In this document: in pieces, positions 37,564 through 44,965 of the stretch | Position numbering within the stretch: position 1 is the first letter of the stretch | How the letters are laid out: the number at the start of each line of letters is the position of its first letter | Assembly (NCBI GenBank): GCA_905479655.1 | Contig: CAJQNK010000094.1 | Location: forward strand, 1 to 46,806 | Direction: 5' to 3' | Origin: an uncultured bacterium | Lineage (GTDB): Bacteria > Acidobacteriota > Thermoanaerobaculia > Multivoradales > JAHEKO01 | Length of the DNA stretch: 46,806 nucleotides | Notes under the pieces: generated by a model | What the model saw: the letters and a program-made list of their open reading frames with translations, nothing else | Databases searched by the model: none | What the model was told of the DNA's origin: nothing | Translations under genes and position numbers: made by a program

Positions 37564-38658
37564 ATGCGTCCCATCCTCCTCGTCGCCTTCTCGCTGCTCC
37601 TCAGCCTCCCCACGCTGGCGGCAACCCTCCCGGAGTCGGTCCTGGGCGCAACCGCCGCCGAGCGCTTCGCCCGGCTGGCTCTCGAGTGCGCCCATCGAGA
37701 GTACCCGAACAAGATCGCCCACGTCCTGTCCGGCGACGGCGACGTGGCGCCGCCGCGGGAGCTCACACCGGCCTTCTTCGGCTGCTACGACTGGCACTCG
37801 GCGGTCCACGGCCACTGGCTCCTGGCCCGTCTCGCCCGCACCTATCCCGGGGCGCCGTTTGCCACCGAGGCCCGGGCCGCGCTGGCACGGAGCCTGACGC
37901 CCGACCACATCGCCGCGGAGGTCGAGTATCTCGAGGGCGCGGGTCGGGTCTCCTTCGAGCGGCCCTACGGCCTCGCCTGGCTCCTGCAGCTCGGCGCGGA
38001 GCTACGGCAGTGGGACGACCCGGAGGCGCGGGCCTGGTCCCGAGCGCTCGCCCCCCTGGAGAGGGCGGCCCGGGATCGCTTCGCCGACTGGCTCCCGAAG
38101 CTCGACCACCCCATCCGCGTAGGCGAGCACTCCCAGACGGCGTTCGCGTTCGGGCTGGTGCTGGATTGGGCCCGGATCGCCGGAGACGAGGAGCTCGCGA
38201 CGCTCCTCGACCAGCGGATCCGCGACTACTACCTGGCCGATCGGGGCTGTCCCCTCGACTGGGAGCCGGGCGGCCAGGACTTCCTCTCGCCCTGCCTGGC
38301 CGAGGCCGACCTCGTCCGCAGGATCCTGGAGCCGACGACCTTCGCCGCGTGGCTCGGCGGCTTCCTCCCGGGGCTGCCGATGGACGCCGGCGTAGCCTGG
38401 CTCGAGCCGGCCGTCGTCAGCGACCCGACCGACCCCAAGCTCGCCCACCTGGACGGGCTCAATCTCTCCCGAGCGTGGATGCTCGAGGGGATCGCCGCGG
38501 GCCTGCCCGCAGGCGACCCGCGGCGCGCCGTCGTCGAGGCTTCGGCGGCCGAGCACGGCGAGGCGGGTCTTGCCGCCGTCACCGGCGAGCACTATGAAGG
38601 CGGGCACTGGCTGGGGAGCTTCGCGGTCTACCTGGTGACCCGGCGCGGCATCGGCTGA
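37564..38658 (+). CDS. Exported DUF2891 family protein
   Basis: A 364-residue protein starting MRPILLVAFSLLLSLPTLAA, a clear signal peptide. CAHREYPNKIAHVLSGDGD, LTPAFFGCYDWHSAVHGHWLLARL, RPYGLAWLLQL, HSQTAFAFGLVLDWA, DWEPGGQDFLSPCLAEADLVRRIL and HLDGLNLSRAWML are the conserved blocks of DUF2891. The alternating His/Trp/Glu-rich helices suggest an alpha/alpha-barrel enzyme acting in the periplasm. No activity is known to me. Its start codon is six bases from the divergent trkH-like ATG, so each promoter would lie within the other gene. Confidence 0.9.
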   Translation: MRPILLVAFSLLLSLPTLAATLPESVLGATAAERFARLALECAHREYPNKIAHVLSGDGDVAPPRELTPAFFGCYDWHSAVHGHWLLARLARTYPGAPFATEARAALARSLTPDHIAAEVEYLEGAGRVSFERPYGLAWLLQLGAELRQWDDPEARAWSRALAPLERAARDRFADWLPKLDHPIRVGEHSQTAFAFGLVLDWARIAGDEELATLLDQRIRDYYLADRGCPLDWEPGGQDFLSPCLAEADLVRRILEPTTFAAWLGGFLPGLPMDAGVAWLEPAVVSDPTDPKLAHLDGLNLSRAWMLEGIAAGLPAGDPRRAVVEASAAEHGEAGLAAVTGEHYEGGHWLGSFAVYLVTRRGIG

Positions 38659-38712
38659 GGCGGAGGGCCCGGCAGCTCTGTAGCCCCGGTCACACGTCGG
38701 GCCCCGCGGTCT

Positions 38713-38739
38713 GGTAACCTGTTCAAAGAAGTTCTTACC
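38713..38739 (+). promoter_or_regulatory. AT-rich inverted repeat upstream of the FG-GAP gene
   Basis: In the 161-base gap 38659-38819, GGTAA (38713-38717) and TTACC (38735-38739) flank a core with GTTC-AAAGAA-GTTC, an AT-rich island in a GC-rich genome about 80 bases before the GTG start. It could be an operator or part of a promoter. No clear -35/-10 pair. Confidence 0.3.
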
Positions 38740-38819
38740 ACCTCCGAGACGACCTCAGGTCCGACGGCTCTCCTCCGCCCAGGAGACCCTCGGCCCGAAC
38801 CCCCGACAGGGAGGCCTCC

Positions 38820-40688
38820 GTGCCCTTTCCCGGCTCCAATCGCCGCTCTCTCGCCCTTCTCGCCACCATCTGCTGCCTCCTGCCCCTCGCGGCACCGATC
38901 TCCGCGTCAGCCCAGGACATCCAGATCGTGGACCTGGCTGTCGAGGCCCGCTTCCAGAACTACCTCTTCGGCCACTTCAAGCGCGGCCGCCCCAACATCA
39001 TGGCGGACTTCGACCTCGACGGCCGGGTGGACGTCTTCCTCGGCAGCCTGGGTGAGGAGGGCGTGGTCCTGCTCAACCACGACGGGCCCTCCGGCGTGCG
39101 CTACGACCCTGGGCAGCTCCTGCTGACGGACGAGTTCAACTGGGGCGCCGCCGCGGCGGACTACGACAACGACGGCGACTACGACCTGTTCCTGACCACG
39201 GGGTTCGGCGGCGGCAGCGGCTTCAACTACCTGTACCGCAACATGCTCGTCGAGGAGGGCAGCCTGCGCTTCGAGGACGTCGCGGACGCCGCCGGAGTGC
39301 GGGGCGCGATCCCGCCCGGCGGCGGCGCGCTCGAACCGGTCGAGAACGCCAGCGCCGTCTGGGGAGACTACGACCGCGACGGCGACGTCGACCTCTTCGT
39401 CAACGTCAACGTCGGCACGGGCGTCGGTCCCCAGGGCGCCCATCCCCAGGGAGCCAGTCCCGAGGGAGCCAGTCCCGAGGGCGCCGACTGCCACGACACG
39501 GCGGCGGTCGACCCGCTGCCCGTCGGGAGCTACCCCGCCGGCCGCAACATCCTGTGGCGCAACGAAGGAGATGGCACCTTCACCGACGTGACCGAGGGCG
39601 TCGGCCTCGGGACCAGCCTGCGCCCGACCCGCCATTCGACCTTCTTCGACGCCGACAACGACGGCGACATCGATCTCTACGAGAGCAACTTCGGCGCCCT
39701 CAACGTGCTCTGGGTCAATCAGCTCGTCGAGACCGGGGAGGCGGTCTTCCTCGATGGCAACGCGACGATGTCGGCTCCCGGCGAGGACCTCGGCTACCCG
39801 TACAGCACCTTCGTGAGCTGCTCCGCGGACTTCGACCAGGACGGCCGCGAGGACCTCGTCGCCTTCCAGCGCGGGAACGGCGAGCAAGGCCCGTACCAGA
39901 ACGGGCATGCACTCTTCCTCAACAAGAGAGGGGGGTTCGTCAACGTCGGTCACGCGGCGGGGCTGAACGACCCGTACACGTCCCGTGACGGGGTCATGGG
40001 CTCGATGGTCGGAGACGTCAACGGTGACGGCCGGCCGGACGTCTACATCGGCAACGGCGGACCCTCCGCGGAGGGCGACCAGTTCGACCAGCTGTTCCTG
40101 AGCATGGCGCCAGGGGCGATCCCGGAGTTCGTCGATCGCACCGACCTCATCGACTTTCCCGCGCCCCAGAGGGCCGGACGCGCGTACCCCACCTATCCCT
40201 ACCGCACCCACGGCACGACCTTCGTCGACGTCGACGGCGACGGCACCCTGGAGATCGCGGTGGCGAACGGCGGCTTCCAGCCCGAGCACCTGGAGCCGAA
40301 CCGGCTGTTCAAGCTCACCCTGCCCGGGGAGAACCACTGGCTGGCCGTCCGGCCGGTGGGCGACGGCGCGGCGGTGAGCCTCGACGCCATCGGCACGCGG
40401 ATCGCGCTCACGGTCAGCACCGCCGGCGGCCCGCCCCGGACCCTCTTCCGGACCCTTCACGGCGGCCACTGCTTCTCGGCGCAGAACGGCTTCGAGCTCC
40501 ACTTCTACGTCGGCGACGCCGACACCGTGAGGAGCCTCCGCGTGTTGTGGCCCGACGGCCGGAGGGACCGCGTCACGGGCGTCGAGCTCGACAGCCGGAT
40601 CGTCGTGGAGCGCACGCCCGGCGGCGCGCGGGTCGTGGCCGGCGGTCAGTCGGCGGCCGGACCCCAGGCCACGAAGCCGTCGAAGTGA
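38820..40688 (+). CDS. Exported FG-GAP/VCBS repeat protein with C-terminal ASPIC/UnbV domain (CRTAC1-like)
   Basis: A 622-residue protein. GTG start with GGGAGG five bases upstream and a Sec signal (SLALLATICCLLPLAAPISASAQ). At least seven calcium-binding-type loops of the D-x-D-x-D-G class mark the propeller blades: DFDLDGRVD, DYDNDGDYD, DYDRDGDVD, DADNDGDID, DFDQDGRED, DVNGDGRPD and DVDGDGTLE. The last about 100 residues (NHWLAVRPVG, IGTRIALTVSTAGG, VRSLRVLWPDGRRD) form the ASPIC/UnbV domain. A short GA(S/H)P(Q/E) repeat (about 203-222) forms a loop. The architecture is abundant in Acidobacteriota and Planctomycetes, probably extracellular or periplasmic; function unknown. Confidence 0.93.
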   Translation: MPFPGSNRRSLALLATICCLLPLAAPISASAQDIQIVDLAVEARFQNYLFGHFKRGRPNIMADFDLDGRVDVFLGSLGEEGVVLLNHDGPSGVRYDPGQLLLTDEFNWGAAAADYDNDGDYDLFLTTGFGGGSGFNYLYRNMLVEEGSLRFEDVADAAGVRGAIPPGGGALEPVENASAVWGDYDRDGDVDLFVNVNVGTGVGPQGAHPQGASPEGASPEGADCHDTAAVDPLPVGSYPAGRNILWRNEGDGTFTDVTEGVGLGTSLRPTRHSTFFDADNDGDIDLYESNFGALNVLWVNQLVETGEAVFLDGNATMSAPGEDLGYPYSTFVSCSADFDQDGREDLVAFQRGNGEQGPYQNGHALFLNKRGGFVNVGHAAGLNDPYTSRDGVMGSMVGDVNGDGRPDVYIGNGGPSAEGDQFDQLFLSMAPGAIPEFVDRTDLIDFPAPQRAGRAYPTYPYRTHGTTFVDVDGDGTLEIAVANGGFQPEHLEPNRLFKLTLPGENHWLAVRPVGDGAAVSLDAIGTRIALTVSTAGGPPRTLFRTLHGGHCFSAQNGFELHFYVGDADTVRSLRVLWPDGRRDRVTGVELDSRIVVERTPGGARVVAGGQSAAGPQATKPSK

Positions 40689-40819
40689 CCTGCGGGGGCC
40701 GGCTGCGGGGCGCCCTCCGAGCCCCGTGGCCCGGGGGACGCCGAGCGGCCGGCCCAGTAGAGGGTCCGCTCGGGGAGCGGGTCAGGGCGCGCCCCTGGTC
40801 CTCCTCACCGCCGGAGACG

Positions 40820-40837
40820 CCGGGTCGAGAGACCCGG
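40820..40837. terminator. Hairpin between convergent genes
   Basis: CCGGGTC-GAGA-GACCCGG is a perfect 7-bp stem with a tetraloop in the gap between the FG-GAP gene and the convergent DUF4203-like gene. There is no T-run on either side, so intrinsic termination is uncertain. Confidence 0.4.
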
Positions 40838-40846
40838 ATCTGATCC

Positions 40847-41434
40847 TCAGTCGCGCTCGTCCCTCCTGCGCTGTCGACTCCGCGTCCCCCACTGCAGGGC
40901 CACGCCGGCGCCGGTCAGAACGGCGAACGCGATCAGTCCGTCGAACGGCGGGCCCCAGTGGCCGGCCTCGAGGAGCAGACGGGCGCCCGCCAGCGACGAG
41001 ACGATCATGAGGGCCAGGTCGAACACCTTGACCGAGAGCAGGACGAAGAGGAAGCAGGCGGCTACCGTGCCGCCGATGAGCCACAGCTGGCTCTGGACCC
41101 CCAGCGCACTCATCACGGTCCACGCCGCCAACGCTCCCACGACGAAGCCGACGAGCACGACGGCCGCCTTCTGCAGGAACACGGAGACCAGGGCGCCGAA
41201 GGAGCCGGCGAGGATGGCGGCGCCCAGCGCCAGCCACTCGTCCTGGATCGGCAGGTGGTTCCAGGCGAGCAGGAAGCCGACGCCGAACCCCAGGGCGCCG
41301 ACGAAGACCCAGAACAGACGACGCCCGGCGAGGAGCAGGACCACGGCGATCCCCAGCGCTACCCAGCGCCCGAACTCACCCTCGGGCAGGAGCGGCGCCA
41401 GGACGGGCAGGAGCGGTACGCTCGGGAGGCTCAC
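40847..41434 (-). CDS. DUF4203/TM198-like membrane protein
   Basis: A 195-residue polytopic protein with about seven membrane helices (WVALGIAVVLLLAG, LFWVFVGALGFGVGFLLAW, ALGAAILAGSFGALVSVFL, AAVVLVGFVVGALAAWTVM, LWLIGGTVAACFLFVLLSV, LIAFAVLTGAGVALQW) and a basic C-terminus (RSRQRRRDERD). The G-xx-GF/G repeats in paired helices are typical of the TM198/DUF4203 type. Function unknown. The GTG start overlaps the sco1 stop in GTGA fashion and GGAGGAGGG lies directly upstream, so it is the distal gene of the ctaB-sco1 unit. Confidence 0.7.
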   Translation of the reverse strand: MSLPSVPLLPVLAPLLPEGEFGRWVALGIAVVLLLAGRRLFWVFVGALGFGVGFLLAWNHLPIQDEWLALGAAILAGSFGALVSVFLQKAAVVLVGFVVGALAAWTVMSALGVQSQLWLIGGTVAACFLFVLLSVKVFDLALMIVSSLAGARLLLEAGHWGPPFDGLIAFAVLTGAGVALQWGTRSRQRRRDERD

Positions 41435-42051
41435 CCCTCCTCCAGGACGGCTTCGAGGTCGGCCAACAGGCGCTCCTGCCCCTGCGCCTCGAAGGCGTCG
41501 TAGTAGCCCCGGATGCGGCCGCGGCCGTCCACCAGGACGAAGCGGGTGCTGTGGACGATCGGCTCCTCGGCGCTCCCCGCACCCGGCTCCACCCCCAGGA
41601 GGAAGCCCTCGCGCGCCAGCGTCAGGAGCTCCTCCTGGCCGCCGGTGAGGAACCACCAGGCCGCGTCCCCGACACCGAACACCTCGGCGTACCGAGACAG
41701 CACCTCCGGCGTGTCGTACATCGGATCAACGGTGAACGAGACCCGCCGCACCCCGTCCGGAAGCCGCTCGCCGAGGCGTCGCATCTCGGCGGTCATCCGA
41801 GGGCAGGTGCCGGCGCAGCGGGTGAAGATGAAGTCGGCCACCCACGGCGCGCCCTCGAGGTCGGACAGGGTCACCTCGGTGCCGCCGCGCTCGGTCAGGC
41901 GGAACGCCGGCACCTCGCGCACCACGGCGGGCGCCGGGGCCGGCGTCGCGACGCGATCGCGCAGGATGAAGAGCAGGGGCACCACGCCCATCGCCAGAAC
42001 GAGACCCCCGAGGACGAAGGGGAGGACTCTGGCCACGATCGGGCGCTTCAT
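41431..42051 (-). CDS. SCO1/SenC/PrrC-type copper chaperone
   Basis: A 206-residue thioredoxin-fold protein anchored by one N-terminal helix (VLPFVLGGLVLAMGVVPLLFIL). The copper-binding C-x3-C (Cys79, Cys83 in FTRCAGTCP) and the later His167 in IVHSTRF are present. VSFTVDPMYDTPEVLSRYAEVFG is a family signature. It delivers copper to the CuA site of cytochrome c oxidase subunit II, or keeps its cysteines reduced, matching the divergent coxA and linked ctaB. Thirteen bases separate it from the ABC permease gene. Confidence 0.93.
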   Translation of the reverse strand: MKRPIVARVLPFVLGGLVLAMGVVPLLFILRDRVATPAPAPAVVREVPAFRLTERGGTEVTLSDLEGAPWVADFIFTRCAGTCPRMTAEMRRLGERLPDGVRRVSFTVDPMYDTPEVLSRYAEVFGVGDAAWWFLTGGQEELLTLAREGFLLGVEPGAGSAEEPIVHSTRFVLVDGRGRIRGYYDAFEAQGQERLLADLEAVLEEG

Positions 42052-42064
42052 CTCGGGCGCTCCG

Positions 42065-42841
42065 TCACGCCTTCGAGGGCCGGGCGCGCACGACCACGAC
42101 GTCGGCGACCAGGCAAACCGCGGCGAAGGCTCCGAGAGCGAGCAGCGAGACGCCGACTCCGGGGCCGGCCTGCGCCGCGGCGGGAGACAGCGCCCGGCGC
42201 AGGGCCGCCACGCCGTAGGTCAACGGGTTGGCCGCCATGATCGCCCGCATCCAGGCGGGGGCGCCGGCGGCCGGAAAGAGCGATCCCGACAGCAGCCACA
42301 TGGGGATCAACAGGAGATTCATGACGCCGTGGAAGCCCTGGGTCGAGTCGACCTGCCAGGCGAAGGCGAACCCCAGCGCCGTCATGCCCAGGGCCAGCAG
42401 CGCCAGGACGCCCACGGCGAGGAGGGCGCCGCCCAGGTCCGGCCGGATCCCGGCCAGCGGCGCCAGCGCCAGGAAGACGACCCCCTGGAGCCAGCCCAGG
42501 ATGGTGCCTCCCAGCACCTTGCCGGCCACCATCGCCCAGCGCGGCACGGGCGCAGCGAGCACCCCCTGAAGGAAGCCCGCGTGCCGATCGTCGATCACCG
42601 ACATCGTGGAGAAGATCGCCGAGAACAGGACCAGCAGCGCCACCGTCCCCGGGAAGAAGTACTCGAGGTAGTCCACCTCGGGGGGTCCACCCGGCAGCCG
42701 GAACGAGCCCGAGAAGCCGCTGCCGAAGAAGAGCCAGAAGACCAGGGGTGTGGCCGCGGCGCTCGCCACCCGGCTCGGCTGACGCAGGAAGTGGACCAGC
42801 TCCCGACGGGTGAGAGAGACGATGGGCAGAAGGACGTTCAC
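42065..42841 (-). CDS. ABC-2 type transporter permease
   Basis: A 258-residue permease with six membrane helices and the ABC-2 family pattern: RRELVHFLRQPSRVASAAATPLVFWLFF, YFFPGTVALLVLFSAIFSTMSVIDDRHAGFLQGVLAAPVPR, and VMNLLLIPMWLLSGSLFPAAGAPAWMRAIMAANPLTYGVAALRR. The GTG start overlaps the ATPase stop (GTGA). Placed between ctaB and sco1, it may export something needed for oxidase assembly, as has been seen for ABC genes near cytochrome oxidase loci in other bacteria, but the substrate is unknown. Confidence 0.92.
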   Translation of the reverse strand: MNVLLPIVSLTRRELVHFLRQPSRVASAAATPLVFWLFFGSGFSGSFRLPGGPPEVDYLEYFFPGTVALLVLFSAIFSTMSVIDDRHAGFLQGVLAAPVPRWAMVAGKVLGGTILGWLQGVVFLALAPLAGIRPDLGGALLAVGVLALLALGMTALGFAFAWQVDSTQGFHGVMNLLLIPMWLLSGSLFPAAGAPAWMRAIMAANPLTYGVAALRRALSPAAAQAGPGVGVSLLALGAFAAVCLVADVVVVRARPSKA

Positions 42842-43782
42842 GCCACTTCCCCCAGGCCGCGGCCGGTCAGCGCCAGGAAGACGTCCTCCAGGGTGGGCCG
42901 CGACACCGTCACCGAGTCGATCAGGCCGGGGAGCGCCGCCACCAGCCGGCCGACGAACTCGTGCGCCCGCTCGTGCTCGAAGCGGACCAGGCCGTCGTCG
43001 CCCACCGTCGCCTCGATGCCGAGCCGCTCGTGGAGCCCCTCGGTGAGGAGTGGCGGCTGGGCGCTCGCCAACACGACGACGTCACCGCCGATCCGCTCCT
43101 TGAGCGTCGCCGGGCCGCCCTCGGCCACGATCCGGCCCTGGTCCAGGAGCGCGACCCGGTGGCACCGGTCCCCCTCCTCCATGAAGTGGGTCGTCAGGAG
43201 CACCGTCGTGCCGCTCTCGCGCGCCAGCTCCTCCAGCAGATCCCACAGCTCTCGGCGCACGCCGGGGTCGAGGCCCGTCGACGGCTCGTCGAGGAGCAGC
43301 AGGTCGGGCCCGTGGAGCAGTGCCTTGGCGATCTCCACCCGCCGCTTCAGGCCGCCGGAGAGCTCGCCGGCCCGGTCGCCGCTCCGATCCGTCAGACCCA
43401 GCCGGTCGAGGGCCGCGTCGATCCGGCCCGCGAGCCCGGCGCCCGAGAGGCCGTAGAGGTTGCCCTGGTAGCGCAGGTTCTCGCGCACGGTGAGGTTCGC
43501 GTCCAGGCTGGGCGCCTGGAACACGACGCCGAGGCGGCGGCGCACCGCCAGCGCCTCCCGCGCGAGGTCGTGGCCGAAGACCTCGATCCGTCCCTCCGCG
43601 AGCGGCAGGAGCGTGGCCAGGAGCCGGAAGAGCGTCGTCTTGCCGCCACCGTTGGGACCCAGGAAGCCGTAGATCTCCCCCGCGGCGATCTCGAAGCCGA
43701 TGCCGTCCAGCGCCCGGCGGCGACCGTAGCTCTGGCCGACCCGTTCGGCCAACACGGCGGGCTGGGCCGGACCGCCGCTCAT
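42838..43782 (-). CDS. ABC transporter ATP-binding protein
   Basis: A 314-residue ATPase. Walker A is GPNGGGKTT, the Q-loop lies in VFQAPSLDANLTVREN, the ABC signature is ELSGGLKRRVEIAKALL, Walker B is LLLLDEPSTGLD and the H-loop is LLTTHFMEE, all in order and intact. The C-terminal about 70 residues match the DrrA-type extension of ABC-2 exporters. ATG at 43782 overlaps the ctaB stop (ATGA), and the stop overlaps the permease GTG. It powers the adjacent permease. Confidence 0.95.
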   Translation of the reverse strand: MSGGPAQPAVLAERVGQSYGRRRALDGIGFEIAAGEIYGFLGPNGGGKTTLFRLLATLLPLAEGRIEVFGHDLAREALAVRRRLGVVFQAPSLDANLTVRENLRYQGNLYGLSGAGLAGRIDAALDRLGLTDRSGDRAGELSGGLKRRVEIAKALLHGPDLLLLDEPSTGLDPGVRRELWDLLEELARESGTTVLLTTHFMEEGDRCHRVALLDQGRIVAEGGPATLKERIGGDVVVLASAQPPLLTEGLHERLGIEATVGDDGLVRFEHERAHEFVGRLVAALPGLIDSVTVSRPTLEDVFLALTGRGLGEVA

Positions 43783-44678
43783 CCCACCATCCGGTCCAGC
43801 AGCAGGACCCCCAGGAGCGCCGGCAGGTAGGCCACCGAGACCAGCAGGACGTTGCGCGCAGCCCGGGCGGTGAAGCGCAGGGGAAAGACGAGACAGAAAG
43901 CCAGGAAGGCGACCCCCAGAGCCAGAGCGCCGGAGAAGTAGATGGCGCCGGTGATCCCCAGGACCGTGGGCAGGAGGCTCACCGGCACCAGCGCGGCGCA
44001 GTACAGGACCATCTGGCGCGCCGTGCTCCGACCGGACGGCTCCACCACCGAGATCATGGGGAAGCCGGCCTGGGCGTAGTCTCCCCGGCACAACCAGGCG
44101 ATCGCCAGGAAGTGGGGCAACTGCCACAGGAACAGGATCCCGAAGAGCACCAGGCCGCCGGTGTCGATCTGGCCCCGGGCGGCCGTCCAGCCCATGAGCG
44201 GCGGCACCGCTCCGGGGATGGCTCCCACGACCGTGGCGAGCGACGTGATCCGCTTGAGCGGCGTGTAGACCAACACGTAGAGGACCACCGCGGCGAGGCC
44301 CAGGAGAGCCGTCAGGGTGTTGACCCGCAGCAGCAGGATCACGACGCCGGAGAGCGCCAGCAACGAGCCGTAGTAGACCGCCGGCTCCACCGCCAGGCGC
44401 CCCGAGGGGATCGGCCGGTCCGCGGTGCGATGCATGAGCGCGTCGGTCTCGTGCTCCACGGCGTGGTTCAGCGCGGAGCCTCCAGCCGAGACGAGCCCCG
44501 TCCCGAGCAGCGTGAAGAGGAGCGCCTTCAGGTCGATCTCTCCCGACCCGAGGAGGAAGCCCGTCAACGCCGTGACCAGCACCATAACGGTGATCGTCGG
44601 CTTGGCCAGCTCCACCAGATCCGCCATTCGACGGGGGTTGGTGAGGTCGAGCCAGGCGAGGGCTGCAGGCGTCTTCAC
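43779..44678 (-). CDS. ctaB: Protoheme IX farnesyltransferase (heme O synthase)
   Basis: A 299-residue UbiA-family membrane enzyme that farnesylates heme b to heme O, the first step to heme A for the aa3 oxidase. ELAKPTITVMVLVTALTGFLL is the usual start of helix 1; the prenyl-binding motif is NHAVEHETDALMHRTADRPIPSG, and the second polar motif is CRGDYAQAGFPMISVVEPSGRSTARQM. The family's Asp/Glu/Lys/Arg positions are kept. Start is GTG with GGAG upstream. It is the first gene of the minus-strand unit, divergent from coxA. Confidence 0.95.
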   Translation of the reverse strand: MKTPAALAWLDLTNPRRMADLVELAKPTITVMVLVTALTGFLLGSGEIDLKALLFTLLGTGLVSAGGSALNHAVEHETDALMHRTADRPIPSGRLAVEPAVYYGSLLALSGVVILLLRVNTLTALLGLAAVVLYVLVYTPLKRITSLATVVGAIPGAVPPLMGWTAARGQIDTGGLVLFGILFLWQLPHFLAIAWLCRGDYAQAGFPMISVVEPSGRSTARQMVLYCAALVPVSLLPTVLGITGAIYFSGALALGVAFLAFCLVFPLRFTARAARNVLLVSVAYLPALLGVLLLDRMVG

Positions 44679-44965
44679 TCGAGGGGCTCCGTCGGTTTCG
44701 GGGCAGCGGGCGACGCGGTCGCGCTCCGCCGCGAGGGGCTCACCGGCAGTCTATCTCGGAAGGGCCCGCACCCGACGATCCACTCGTGGGTCTGGAACCG
44801 AACGGAGGCCGGTGTTATAGTCGCGCCGCTTCAGTAGGAGCGACTTTTTTGGTATCCCGGCGGTCGGCCGCTCTCGACCCGCCGCGAGGTGGGTCTTGCG
44901 TCGATTCCGACGCGTCTCCGCGTCGCTGGCCGACCCCGATTGACCCGAAGGTGAGCGCCACGACG
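44679..44965 (+). promoter_or_regulatory. Divergent ctaB/coxA regulatory region with extended -10 and terminator-like hairpin
   Basis: TG-T-TATAGT at 44813-44821 is an extended -10 promoter for the plus strand, with only a weak -35. Overlapping its end, AGTCGC (44819-44824) and GCGACT (44840-44845) form a stem followed by six Ts (44845-44850), a terminator-like structure with no upstream plus-strand gene to end. It would lie at the very start of, or just upstream of, a leader of about 120-140 bases ahead of coxA. Attenuation is possible if transcription starts further upstream. Confidence 0.4.
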
